Below, piece after piece: positions 8,143 through 15,841 of a stretch of DNA of 36,727 bases. This stretch comes from DATILI01 sp035476635. GTDB lineage: Bacteria; Pseudomonadota; Gammaproteobacteria; Burkholderiales; Burkholderiaceae_C. Every line of letters begins with the position of its first letter. The first letter of the stretch is position 1. A model generated the notes under the pieces. That model saw only the letters and a list, made by a program, of their open reading frames with translations. It made no database searches and had not been told where the DNA came from. A program made the translations under genes and the position numbers. The stretch spans positions 1-36,727 of the forward strand of contig DATILI010000066.1 in NCBI GenBank assembly GCA_035476635.1, given 5' to 3'.

Positions 8143-9573
8143 ATGAGTGACGACCTTTGCCAAATGCCTGCAACCGTTTTGCGCCAGAAGATCGCGCAAC
8201 GAGAGGTGTCGCCTGTCGAAGTGACGCAAGCGGTGCTGGATCGCGCCCATCGGCTTCAACCGGTGCTCAACTGCTTCATCACCATCTGCGCTGAAGAGGC
8301 GATGGAAGAAGCGCGCGCCGCCGAGCAAGCGCTCATGCGCAAGGAACCGCTCGGCCTGCTCCATGGAATACCCTACACGTGCAAGGATCTGGTCAACACC
8401 CGCGGTGTTCGCACGACCTTCGGCTCGCGGATCTTCCAGGACAACGTTCCCGCCGAAGACGCGGAAGCCGTGGCGCGCCTGCGCCGGCAAGGCGCCATCC
8501 TGATCGGAAAAACCACGACCTCCGAGTTCGGTGCCAAATGCCTGACGGACGCCCCTCTCTTCGGCCGCACCCGCAATGCCTGGCACGCTGACCGCACCAG
8601 CGGGGGCTCCAGCGGCGGCGCGGCCGTGGCCGTGGCGGCAGGGATTGCGCCGATCGGCATCGCCACCGACGGCGGCGGGTCCACCCGGATCCCGGCAGCG
8701 TGCAACGGTGTTGTCGGCCTCAAGCAAAGCATGGGCGTCGTTCCGCACTCGCAGACGGAAGATGTCTTCGGCAATCTCACGTACGTCACGCCGATGAGCC
8801 GCACGGTGGCGGACACCGCCTTGATGCTGCAGGCCATGGCCGGGCCGGCCTCTGTGGACCCCTGGTCCATTGGCGCGCCGGTACCGGACTATGGCAAGGC
8901 GGCTGCTGCGGGCGGCGACTTGCGCGGCAAACGTGTCCTGTTCTGCGTCGCACCCCAAGGCCGGCCCGTTTCAAGCGCGGTCGCGCGTGCGTTTGAGGAT
9001 GCGCTCGCCCATTTGAAATCCATGGGCGCGCAATTGTGCGAGATGCCCGTCACCGCCGACTTCGATATTGAGCCCCTGTGGCGCACGATCAACCACACGG
9101 TGTGGGTGACGCGGTTTGGCGAGTGGGCGCGCGAGCGCCCGAACGACCTCAGCCCTTCGCTCCTGCAGCAACTCGAGTTGGCCAGGCACGTCACCGGGGT
9201 GGAGTACCAGCGTGCCATGTTCGACCGGACCCGGTTGTTCAAGCATGTCCAGGCGCTGTTGCAGGAGAACGATTTCCTTGCCATGCCCACGTTGTCGCGT
9301 ACGGCTTTCGCGATCGACCAGGATCTCTTCGGCACGCTGGACATTGACGGCCAGAGCTACCCGGAGGTCCGCGCGAACTGGTTTCCCTGGACGATGCCGT
9401 TCAACCTGACCGGACATCCCGCCATCACGCTTCCCTGCGGCTTCGACGGGGAAGGGCTGCCCATCGGCGTGCAGCTGGTGGGGCGGTTCAGGGGCGAGCC
9501 GGATCTGCTGCACGCCGCATCGCTGCTCGAAGCGTCGCAGGGATTGCTGCCGCGCCGGCCCTGTGTGATTTGA
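8143..9573 (+). CDS. Amidase (amidase-signature family)
   Basis: A 476-residue amidase-signature enzyme with a complete Ser-cisSer-Lys triad: Lys81 in YTCKDLV, cis-Ser156 in TSGGSSGG, and nucleophile Ser180 in DGGGSTRIPA. It hydrolyses a carboxamide to acid and ammonia; the family also includes GatA and indoleacetamide hydrolase, but no GatB/GatC is near, so it is a stand-alone catabolic amidase. No signal peptide is evident, suggesting a cytoplasmic enzyme. The ATG at 8143 is chosen because it gives the normal N-terminus, though the ribosome binding site (CAGGAACAG) is only moderate. It leads an operon with two Bug receptors and a class II aldolase-like enzyme, so the imported solute may be an amide. 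Confidence 0.92.
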   Translation: MSDDLCQMPATVLRQKIAQREVSPVEVTQAVLDRAHRLQPVLNCFITICAEEAMEEARAAEQALMRKEPLGLLHGIPYTCKDLVNTRGVRTTFGSRIFQDNVPAEDAEAVARLRRQGAILIGKTTTSEFGAKCLTDAPLFGRTRNAWHADRTSGGSSGGAAVAVAAGIAPIGIATDGGGSTRIPAACNGVVGLKQSMGVVPHSQTEDVFGNLTYVTPMSRTVADTALMLQAMAGPASVDPWSIGAPVPDYGKAAAAGGDLRGKRVLFCVAPQGRPVSSAVARAFEDALAHLKSMGAQLCEMPVTADFDIEPLWRTINHTVWVTRFGEWARERPNDLSPSLLQQLELARHVTGVEYQRAMFDRTRLFKHVQALLQENDFLAMPTLSRTAFAIDQDLFGTLDIDGQSYPEVRANWFPWTMPFNLTGHPAITLPCGFDGEGLPIGVQLVGRFRGEPDLLHAASLLEASQGLLPRRPCVI

Positions 9574-9595
9574 CTTGAGTGACTTGACTTGACCT
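9570..9595 (+). repeat. Short TTGAC(T) tandem repeat
   Basis: Imperfect tandem units of TTGACT/TGAGTGACT span the amidase stop codon and the short gap before the next gene. The array is small; it could be a replication-slippage product and has no evident function. Confidence 0.45.
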
Positions 9596-9605
9596 GGAGT
9601 AGAGC

Positions 9606-10610
9606 ATGAACAAACTGAACCACGGATTGTCCAAGCGGGCATTTGCCGTCGTGATCTGCAGCGGTGCTCTGGCTTGCGTGCATGCGCAGTCCGGCGCGCC
9701 CGGTGGCGCTTCAACCGAGCCCTTGAGGCTGGTGGTCGGATTCGCCCCGGGAGGCGCTCTCGACATCTTGGCCAGGGCTTTGGCCGAGCATCTGCGCAAG
9801 TCCACCGGGCAAACCGTGCTGGTCGAAAACCGGCCCGGCGCGTCCAGCCGCCTGGCCATCGACTACGTGAAGCGAGCACCTCCCGATGGCAATACGGTGC
9901 TCCTTGCCTCCTCGGCGCCGTTCATCATTTTTCCGATGACCTACAAGAAGGTGAACTATGACGTAGAGCGCGACTTCGTTCCGGTGGCGCATCTGGTGGA
10001 ATTCCCCAGCGTCATTTCCACGAGCCCCGCGAAGCCCTACAAGACATTGCCCCAGTTTGTCTCATGGGTCCGGGGTCACCCCGCAGATGGGCTGGTGGGA
10101 CTCACATCGCTTGGGGGTGGCCTGCACTTTTCCATCCTGGCGATGGCCAAGGAAATTGGCGTCCCCTTGAGTCCTGTGGCTTACCGAGGTGGTTCGCCCC
10201 TCGCAACGGACATCGTCGGCGGGCAGGTCCCCATCGGAACTGATGCGCTGCCCAGCCAACTGGAACTTCATCGGGGTGGCAGGGTGCGCATCCTCGCGGT
10301 CTCTGGCACACGGCGCAACAAGCTGGTGCCGGATATTCCCACTGCGAAGGAAGCCGGCATCAACGGTTTCGACCACGCCACGTTTTCCTACAGCGCCTAT
10401 GTTCCCGCCGGCACCCCGCCCGCTGTCACGCTGCGGCTTGAACGCGCGCTGGTGGCGGCCGTGAAAGAGCGGCAGGTCTATGCCCAGCTGCTGAACCTCG
10501 GAATGGAGCCCACGGGGCTGGATGGCGCGACCCTCAGGGCACAGCTGCGTGCGGAGCGTACCTTCTGGCAGCCCATCGTCGAAGCCTCCGGGTTCAAGAA
10601 CGAAGAGTAA
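9606..10610 (+). CDS. Bug-family (TctC-like) periplasmic solute-binding protein (first of tandem pair)
   Basis: A 334-residue Bug protein with a signal peptide (hydrophobic run about 12-25, ending VHAQ). The family core reads LRLVVGFAPGGALDILARALAEHL, followed by VLVENRPGA and APPDGNTVLLAS. The ligand loop GGALD replaces the common GGxTD, so the first contact residue differs from the receptor at 2235. It lies 32 bases after the amidase and 11 bases before a second Bug gene with clearly different sequence, so the pair is not a recent duplication. There is no TctAB in the window. The start ATG 9606 has a modest GGAGTAGAGC upstream. Confidence 0.92.
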   Translation: MNKLNHGLSKRAFAVVICSGALACVHAQSGAPGGASTEPLRLVVGFAPGGALDILARALAEHLRKSTGQTVLVENRPGASSRLAIDYVKRAPPDGNTVLLASSAPFIIFPMTYKKVNYDVERDFVPVAHLVEFPSVISTSPAKPYKTLPQFVSWVRGHPADGLVGLTSLGGGLHFSILAMAKEIGVPLSPVAYRGGSPLATDIVGGQVPIGTDALPSQLELHRGGRVRILAVSGTRRNKLVPDIPTAKEAGINGFDHATFSYSAYVPAGTPPAVTLRLERALVAAVKERQVYAQLLNLGMEPTGLDGATLRAQLRAERTFWQPIVEASGFKNEE

Positions 10611-10621
10611 AGGAGTAACCC

Positions 10622-11650
10622 ATGTTCAGGCAGCATCCGATTCACGTCCTTCTCGCGTCGGTACGCCGATACGCCGTCCTGGTGCCCTTGGTGGCGACAC
10701 TTTGCCCCTCGGCAGGACATGCGCAGGCTGCCTACCCCGAACGCCCTGTCACGATCGTCGTTGCGTTCCCTTCCGGCGGTATCGTTGACCTCATTGCGCG
10801 CCGCCTGGCGCAGCGATTCTCGGAGCGCTTCAAGCAAAGTTTCGTGGTGGAAAACAAGACCGGTGCGGCCGGGAGCATCGGCTACGCAGCAGCGGCTCGC
10901 GCACCTGCGGACGGATACACGCTGGTGGTGGCCAGCGGCCCCACCACGATGCTGCCGAACACAGACGCAAGCCAGTCATGGAACCCGGCCACCGCCTTCA
11001 GTGCCATCGGGATGATTGGCACGATCCCGCAGGCGATCATCGCCAGCAATGCCATGCCCGTGCGCAGTTTGCCGGAGTTCCTTGAGCATGCCCGCACGCG
11101 ACCCAACCAGATCAACTACGGCTCGCCCGGCATTGGCACAACCCCCTTCTTCACGATGGAGTTGCTGAAGGCACAGCAGAAGATCAAGTTGACGCACATC
11201 GCCTACCGTGGCCAGCCGGAGGTGATGACGGACTTGATCAGGGGCGACCTCGGCATTACCTCTGTCACTGTTCCACTGGTGCTTGCGCACGTACAGGGTG
11301 GCAAGATGCAGGCGCTCGCAGTCACTTCCCAGCGCCGCTTGCAAGCCTTGCCCGGCGTGCCGACGGTTCATGAGCTCGACATGCCCGGCCTGGGCATCTC
11401 CAACTGGTTCGCCTTGCTCGCACCGGCAAACATTCCGAACAACGTCGCCCTCGTCCTGGCGAAAGAACTCAACGATGCACTCGGCGCACCCGACATGCAG
11501 GCAGGTTTGAGCGAGATCGGGCTGCTCATTGAAAAAGGCCTATCCCCGGCGGAAACCCTGGCCTTCGTGCGAACGGATCTTGCGCGCTGGACCGCCATGT
11601 CAAGAACGTTGAATAGCGAATCCCCCACCAGTTCAGGAGTACCTAAATGA
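10622..11650 (+). CDS. Bug-family (TctC-like) periplasmic solute-binding protein (second of tandem pair)
   Basis: A 342-residue Bug protein. The signal peptide is long (to about residue 37, ending GHAQA), then the mature part opens YPERPVTIVVAFPSGGIVDL, with VVENKTGAAGSIGYAAAARA and APADGYTLVVA, all family marks. The ligand loop is GGIVD rather than GGxTD. The start ATG 10622 has a strong AAAGGAGTAACCC. The stop overlaps the next gene by ATGA (11647-11650), so receptor and aldolase-like enzyme are translationally coupled. Two receptors in one operon may bind two related solutes. Confidence 0.92.
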   Translation: MFRQHPIHVLLASVRRYAVLVPLVATLCPSAGHAQAAYPERPVTIVVAFPSGGIVDLIARRLAQRFSERFKQSFVVENKTGAAGSIGYAAAARAPADGYTLVVASGPTTMLPNTDASQSWNPATAFSAIGMIGTIPQAIIASNAMPVRSLPEFLEHARTRPNQINYGSPGIGTTPFFTMELLKAQQKIKLTHIAYRGQPEVMTDLIRGDLGITSVTVPLVLAHVQGGKMQALAVTSQRRLQALPGVPTVHELDMPGLGISNWFALLAPANIPNNVALVLAKELNDALGAPDMQAGLSEIGLLIEKGLSPAETLAFVRTDLARWTAMSRTLNSESPTSSGVPK

Positions 11651-12441
11651 TTGGCAAGCTCGCAGTTGTCGCAGCAAGGCAGCAACCCGAAGGAATGAGC
11701 GCTGAGGAATGGAGCCTTCGCTGCGACCTGGCGGCGTGCTTCCAGCTGACGGACCTGTTCGGCATGTCCGACCTGATCTCGACCCACATCTCCGTTTTGC
11801 TTCCAGGGCCGCAACATCACTTCCTGCTCAATCCGCTGGGTGTGCTGTTCGACGAAATGACGGCGTCGAGCCTGCTCAAGGTCGACCTCGACGGCAAGGT
11901 GGTCGAGGGCGACCCGAGCCTGATGAACCCGGCCGGTTTCATCATCCACAGCGCCGTGCACATGGCGGCTTCGGACCTGGTCTGCGTCATGCATTGCCAT
12001 ACGCGGGCGAACAATGCGATTGCCATGCAGGCCGCTGGCCTGCGGCCACTAAGCCAGAAAGCGGCAGTGATGCTCGACTTCCTGGGGTATCACGACTATG
12101 AGGGCGCAGCGCTTGACGAAGACGAGCGAACCCGGCTCGTGCGCGACCTGGGCAAGGGCCGCGTGTTGATTCTGCGCAACCACGGTGCCATGACGGTCGG
12201 CCGCAGCGTGGGCGAAGCCTTTTGCTGGATGCACAGGCTGGAAACTGCGTGCAAGTACCAGGTCGATGGGATGGCGGGGGGCGCCCCGCTCCACGAGCTT
12301 TCAGAAGAGACCATAGCCCACACACGCGCGCAAGGCAGGAAGATGCTTGGACAAGGCGGCTTTCTTGAAGTCGGCCGGCTGGAGTGGCCAGGCCTGCTGC
12401 GCAAGCTCGAGCGTGAGCGAGGCGCCTCGTACAGGACCTGA
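11647..12441 (+). CDS. Class II aldolase/adducin family protein
   Basis: A 264-residue protein of the class II aldolase/adducin N-terminal family. Metal-binding histidines are seen in HCHTR (His-x-His, about residues 117-119) and RNHGAMTVG (about 179-187), with the family segment STHISVLLPG near residue 43. The catalytic Glu of fuculose-phosphate aldolase is not obvious in the AGFIIHSAVH region; this variant is common in adducin-like members, so aldol cleavage is not certain. Decarboxylase or epimerase activities are known in the fold. It ends only 5 bases from the stop of the opposing GntR gene. As last gene of the amidase-Bug-Bug operon it probably acts on the product of the amidase. Confidence 0.88.
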   Translation: MIGKLAVVAARQQPEGMSAEEWSLRCDLAACFQLTDLFGMSDLISTHISVLLPGPQHHFLLNPLGVLFDEMTASSLLKVDLDGKVVEGDPSLMNPAGFIIHSAVHMAASDLVCVMHCHTRANNAIAMQAAGLRPLSQKAAVMLDFLGYHDYEGAALDEDERTRLVRDLGKGRVLILRNHGAMTVGRSVGEAFCWMHRLETACKYQVDGMAGGAPLHELSEETIAHTRAQGRKMLGQGGFLEVGRLEWPGLLRKLERERGASYRT

Positions 12442-12446
12442 GGGGA

Positions 12447-13163
12447 TCAGAAGATCGAGAACGAGAGCGCGCGTTCGACGTCGGCGCGAATGTGCTGGAT
12501 GCGCTCGCGGTTCAACTGCTCTGCCGCCGCGGCGTCGCGGTTGTCGATGGCCTTGAACAATTTTTCGTGCTCGGCAATCGCCGCCTGCATGCGGCCCGGG
12601 ATCATCGCCGTGCGGTTGCCCATGAGGCGCAGCCGGTTCTCGATGCCCATCACGTAGTGGATGAGGGTGTCGCTGCGGCAGCACTCGGCCAGCATGCGGC
12701 GGAAGTCCAGCGCGTTGTCCAGGTAGTGCTCCACGTCGCCGGCCTTGGCCGCGGCCACCATCTGTTTGAGCGTGGCCTTGAGTTGCCTGATTTCCTGCGG
12801 CTGGGCCTGCTTCGCCGCCATCCTGGCGACCAGCCCTTCCAGCACCTCCCTGATGTCCAGCAGCTCGATGATCTCCGACGGCTTGAGCTGCGTGACGGTC
12901 ACGCCGACAAAGCGCGTGCGGGATACCAGGCGTTCGACCTCCAGCTGGCGGATCGCTTCGCGCACGGGCGTGCGGCTGACCTTGTACTCGGCGGCCAGAT
13001 CCTGCTCGGTGAGCTTGTCGCCGGGCTTGAGTTCGCCCTTGAGGATGGTGGCGCGGATTCGGTCGCAGACCTGCTCGGCGCTCAGGGACTGGCCGCCTTC
13101 CTTTTTTGCGGCGCTCTTGGCCTTGGACGTAATCATGAGCGCGTTATACAGCATGGTCTCCAT
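12447..13163 (-). CDS. GntR-family transcriptional regulator, FCD (FadR-like) subfamily
   Basis: A 238-residue regulator. The winged helix-turn-helix (about residues 28-92) has the GntR signature LAAEYKVSRTPVREAIRQLE, and the C-terminal helical FCD domain starts around LLDIREVLEGLVARMAA (101-117). The FCD metal site normally has Asp, then His in a 'D..FH' motif; here it reads LDFRRML (Asp153, Arg155), so one usual metal ligand appears changed, while His199 remains. It is the last gene of the six-gene operon starting with the sulfatase; the predicted TTGCATGCAA operator lies at the other end of that operon. Starts at 13163, 13154 and 13136 are all possible; 13163 was chosen because it follows the upstream stop by two bases. 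Confidence 0.88.
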   Translation of the reverse strand: METMLYNALMITSKAKSAAKKEGGQSLSAEQVCDRIRATILKGELKPGDKLTEQDLAAEYKVSRTPVREAIRQLEVERLVSRTRFVGVTVTQLKPSEIIELLDIREVLEGLVARMAAKQAQPQEIRQLKATLKQMVAAAKAGDVEHYLDNALDFRRMLAECCRSDTLIHYVMGIENRLRLMGNRTAMIPGRMQAAIAEHEKLFKAIDNRDAAAAEQLNRERIQHIRADVERALSFSIF

Positions 13164-13165
13164 GG

Positions 13166-13915
13166 CTATGTGCGCCCTTGCACCAGGTACGCGCCCGCCT
13201 TGGCCGGCACTTGCAGGAGCAGGACCTGCAAGCCTGCGGACCCGGCGACAAGCATGCCGCCCGGCTCCCCGGCCGGCAGGTAGCGGCTTTCCCAAACTTC
13301 GAGTTGGCCCGCCTCGTGCCGCATCGCGCCCGCCATCACCAGTTGGAACTGCCCGCTGGCAGCCGGCACCGGCGCCTCTGCCTGGCCGCCCGGCGGAAGG
13401 CTGCAGACCGAGGCGGCAAGCCCATCCGGCTGCGGTTCGATGGCATGAAGCCACGCCGGCCCGGGCAACGACCCGAGTTCAGCCGAGCTTGCCTGCGGCA
13501 GCGGGCGGCCCTGCATGTGGCGCTTGGGTCCGCGCACCATTTTGTCCCTGGCATCGGCGATGAAGTTGGCGCCTGTTTCGAACACGGGGCGCAACGTGAA
13601 GTAGTTCAGGCCTTCCGGGCCCGCGACCACCGGGCCGTACCCGGTGAAGGCGCCCGCGTAGTGCACTGAGCCGGTCGCGACCTCGTGCGCGCCCAGGCGG
13701 CCTGCGCCCGACACGACCACCTGGAACTGGTTCTGCGCGTGGAAGTGCGGCGCCAGCGTCGATCCCGGCGGCTGTTCGACCAAAAACACGGTCGGCGACA
13801 ACACGGGGTCCTGACCCCCCTGCATCCATTCGCTGCGGAAGAACTCGAAGCCCTCTGCTAGCTTGCGCACATGCCGCGTCTGGCGCGCGCGCTCCGCCAA
13901 TCCCGTCAACACCAT
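13166..13915 (-). CDS. Bicupin protein with degenerate C-terminal half
   Basis: A 249-residue protein with a cupin-type first half: G-x5-HFH at residues 51-59 followed by QFQVVVSG (63-70). The motif's usual Glu is Gln63, and a further His is at 85. The second half repeats the strand pattern (PPGGQAEAPVPAASGQFQLVMAG) but lacks the histidines, so it is probably structural. Cupins of this type bind a metal and act as dioxygenases, isomerases or sensing proteins; the specific reaction is unknown. It lies 6 bases after the Bug gene and 2 bases before the GntR gene, inside the sulfatase operon. Confidence is moderate on the fold and low on function. Confidence 0.72.
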   Translation of the reverse strand: MVLTGLAERARQTRHVRKLAEGFEFFRSEWMQGGQDPVLSPTVFLVEQPPGSTLAPHFHAQNQFQVVVSGAGRLGAHEVATGSVHYAGAFTGYGPVVAGPEGLNYFTLRPVFETGANFIADARDKMVRGPKRHMQGRPLPQASSAELGSLPGPAWLHAIEPQPDGLAASVCSLPPGGQAEAPVPAASGQFQLVMAGAMRHEAGQLEVWESRYLPAGEPGGMLVAGSAGLQVLLLQVPAKAGAYLVQGRT

Positions 13916-13921
13916 GTCGCG

Positions 13922-14884
13922 TCACTCCAGTTTGGCGCCCGAACTCTTGATGACCGCCGACCAGCGCGTCACCTCGGCCTTGAGGAAAGCCTTGAACTCG
14001 GGCGCCGTGCTGGTGATCGGCCTGCCGCCGAGCGAGATGACGCGCTGGGAGAAGTCGTCGGATTGCACGATCTTCGCCAGCTCCTGGCTGATCCTGTCCA
14101 CGGTGCCCTGCGGCGTGCCCGCCGGCGCCAGCAGCCCAACCCACGGCACCATGTCGAAGCCGTCGACGCCGCTCTCCGCAACGGTGGGGATGGTGGGCAT
14201 GGTGCTGACGCGGTCACGCGAACTGATGGCGATGGCCCGCACCTTGCCCGACTGAAGAAAGGGCTGCGCGGCGCCGATGGCGTCGAACGAGACCTGCACC
14301 TGCCCGCCGGCCAGATCGGTCAGCGACTTGGCAGCGCCCTGGTAGGGGATGTGCGTCATTTCCGTGCCGGTGCGGCGCATGAATTCCGTCATGGCCAGGT
14401 GCGACACCGACCCGTTGCCGGGCGACGAATAGCTGGCCTTGCCGGGATTGGCCTTGAGGTAGGCCAGCAACTCCTTCACCGAAGCGACCGGCAGCGCGCT
14501 GTTGACCATCAGCAACAGCGGCGCGTCGTAGATCATGCCGACAGGCTCGAAGTCCTTCATGGTGTCGTACTTGACGTTCTTGTACAGCGAAGGGTTGCCG
14601 GCCAGCGCGGCCGAAGCCGACAGGGTGAGGATGCTCCCGTCCGCCGGCATCCTGGCCACGGCCGCCAGGGCGATGCTGCCCGCCTGGCCGGGCATGTTTT
14701 CCACGATCAGGTTGCGGCCCGTCGCCGGCCCGAGCTTGCCGGCGAGGACGCGGGCGACCGAGTCCACCGACTGGCCCGCCGGGTATCCGACGATCAGCTT
14801 GCCCGTGTCGCCCTGCGCGAAGCAGGCTGTCGCCTGCGCGATAGCCAGCGTGGCAACGGCCAGGATTCTTGCGCTTGTCTTCAT
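13922..14884 (-). CDS. Bug-family (TctC-like) periplasmic solute-binding protein, divergent
   Basis: A 320-residue Bug protein; a signal peptide ends near residue 24 (ACFAQG). The mature N-terminus (GDTGKLIVGYPAGQSVDSVA) departs from the 'YPxKPI..IVPF.aGG.TD' consensus: the strand is kept but the GGxTD loop is GQSVD. NLIVENMPGQAGSIALAAVAR and MPADGSILTLS restore the family pattern. It is the most divergent of the four Bug receptors here. The start ATG 14884 has GGAGACAAATC upstream. It sits inside the sulfatase-dehydrogenase operon, so it probably binds that pathway's solute. Confidence 0.9.
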   Translation of the reverse strand: MKTSARILAVATLAIAQATACFAQGDTGKLIVGYPAGQSVDSVARVLAGKLGPATGRNLIVENMPGQAGSIALAAVARMPADGSILTLSASAALAGNPSLYKNVKYDTMKDFEPVGMIYDAPLLLMVNSALPVASVKELLAYLKANPGKASYSSPGNGSVSHLAMTEFMRRTGTEMTHIPYQGAAKSLTDLAGGQVQVSFDAIGAAQPFLQSGKVRAIAISSRDRVSTMPTIPTVAESGVDGFDMVPWVGLLAPAGTPQGTVDRISQELAKIVQSDDFSQRVISLGGRPITSTAPEFKAFLKAEVTRWSAVIKSSGAKLE

Positions 14885-14910
14885 GATTTGTCTCCTTGTT
14901 CCAGCTCGGT

Positions 14911-15810
14911 TCATGCAGGGGATTGCGGCACCGGCTCACTCAGCATCTGCATGATTGATGAAAAGTCCAGCCGGCCCTTGCCCGCCTTGCAGTGGATGGC
15001 GTACAGCGCCGCAGCCGCCCCCCCGAGCAGCGCCGGCGAGCCACTGCCCAGCGCGGCTTGCTCTGCCAGGCGCAGGTCCTTGAGCATCAGTTCCGAAGCG
15101 AACCCGCCTTCGTAGCCGCGGTTGGACGGCGACGTGGGCACGAGGCCCGGTTCGGGCGAGTAGCTGGTCAGCGCCCAGCACTGGCCGGACGAGGTGGACG
15201 CGATGTCGAAGAATTTTTGCGGGTCCAGCCCCAGCCGCTTGGCCAGGTTGAGCGCTTCCGACACGGCCACCATGGAAATGCCCGTGATCATGTTGTTGCA
15301 GATCTTGGCAGCCTGTCCCGCGCCCGCGGCGCCAGCGTGAATGATGTTCTTGCCCATCAGCTGGAGCAAGGGCAGGGCCTGCGCGAACGCGGCGTCCGAG
15401 CCCCCCGCCATGAAGGTCAGCGTGCCCGCCGCTGCGCCGCCCACGCCGCCCGAGACCGGCGCGTCCAGCGTCGTGACGCCGCGCGCCGACAGCGCCGCAT
15501 GAAACACGCCGCAGGACGCCACGTCGATGGTCGAGCTGTCGATCAGCACCGCGCCCGGCGCGTACTCGAGTCCCGGCGCGTTGACCAGCGTATCCAGCAC
15601 ATGCTTGCCGCTGGGCAGCATGGATACGACGAACTGCGCGCCCGCCACCGCCGCGGTGGCGCTGCCGTGGGGCTTCATGCCCAATTCGGCAGCGCGCTTG
15701 ATGGCCTGCGGGTTGGGGTCGACGGCGCGGACTTCGTGCCCCGCCTGGCACAGCCGGGTAGCCATGGGCAAGCCCATGTTGCCCAGGCCGATGAACGCGA
15801 TAGTGGCCAT
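14911..15810 (-). CDS. NAD(P)-dependent beta-hydroxyacid dehydrogenase (3-hydroxyisobutyrate dehydrogenase-like)
   Basis: This 299-residue protein has the four hallmarks of the beta-hydroxyacid dehydrogenase family: N-terminal GLGNMGLPMA (residues 8-17) for cofactor binding, DAPVSGGVGGAAAGTLT (116-132) for substrate binding, catalytic Lys169 in GAGQAAKICNN, and the C-terminal LMLKDLRLAEQAA. Asp31 at the end of strand 2 favours NAD+. It would oxidise a 3-hydroxy acid to a semialdehyde, and an aldehyde dehydrogenase lies directly upstream, which can take that semialdehyde further. The start ATG 15810 has AAGGAGACAAACC. Confidence 0.92.
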   Translation of the reverse strand: MATIAFIGLGNMGLPMATRLCQAGHEVRAVDPNPQAIKRAAELGMKPHGSATAAVAGAQFVVSMLPSGKHVLDTLVNAPGLEYAPGAVLIDSSTIDVASCGVFHAALSARGVTTLDAPVSGGVGGAAAGTLTFMAGGSDAAFAQALPLLQLMGKNIIHAGAAGAGQAAKICNNMITGISMVAVSEALNLAKRLGLDPQKFFDIASTSSGQCWALTSYSPEPGLVPTSPSNRGYEGGFASELMLKDLRLAEQAALGSGSPALLGGAAAALYAIHCKAGKGRLDFSSIMQMLSEPVPQSPA

Positions 15811-15841
15811 TGGTTTGTCTCCTTGCCGGCGCGCACGCGCC

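Noticed and set aside
12445..12446. A terminator between the convergent class II aldolase and GntR genes.
   Set aside because: The gap is only five bases and has no hairpin; any terminator would have to lie inside the coding sequences.
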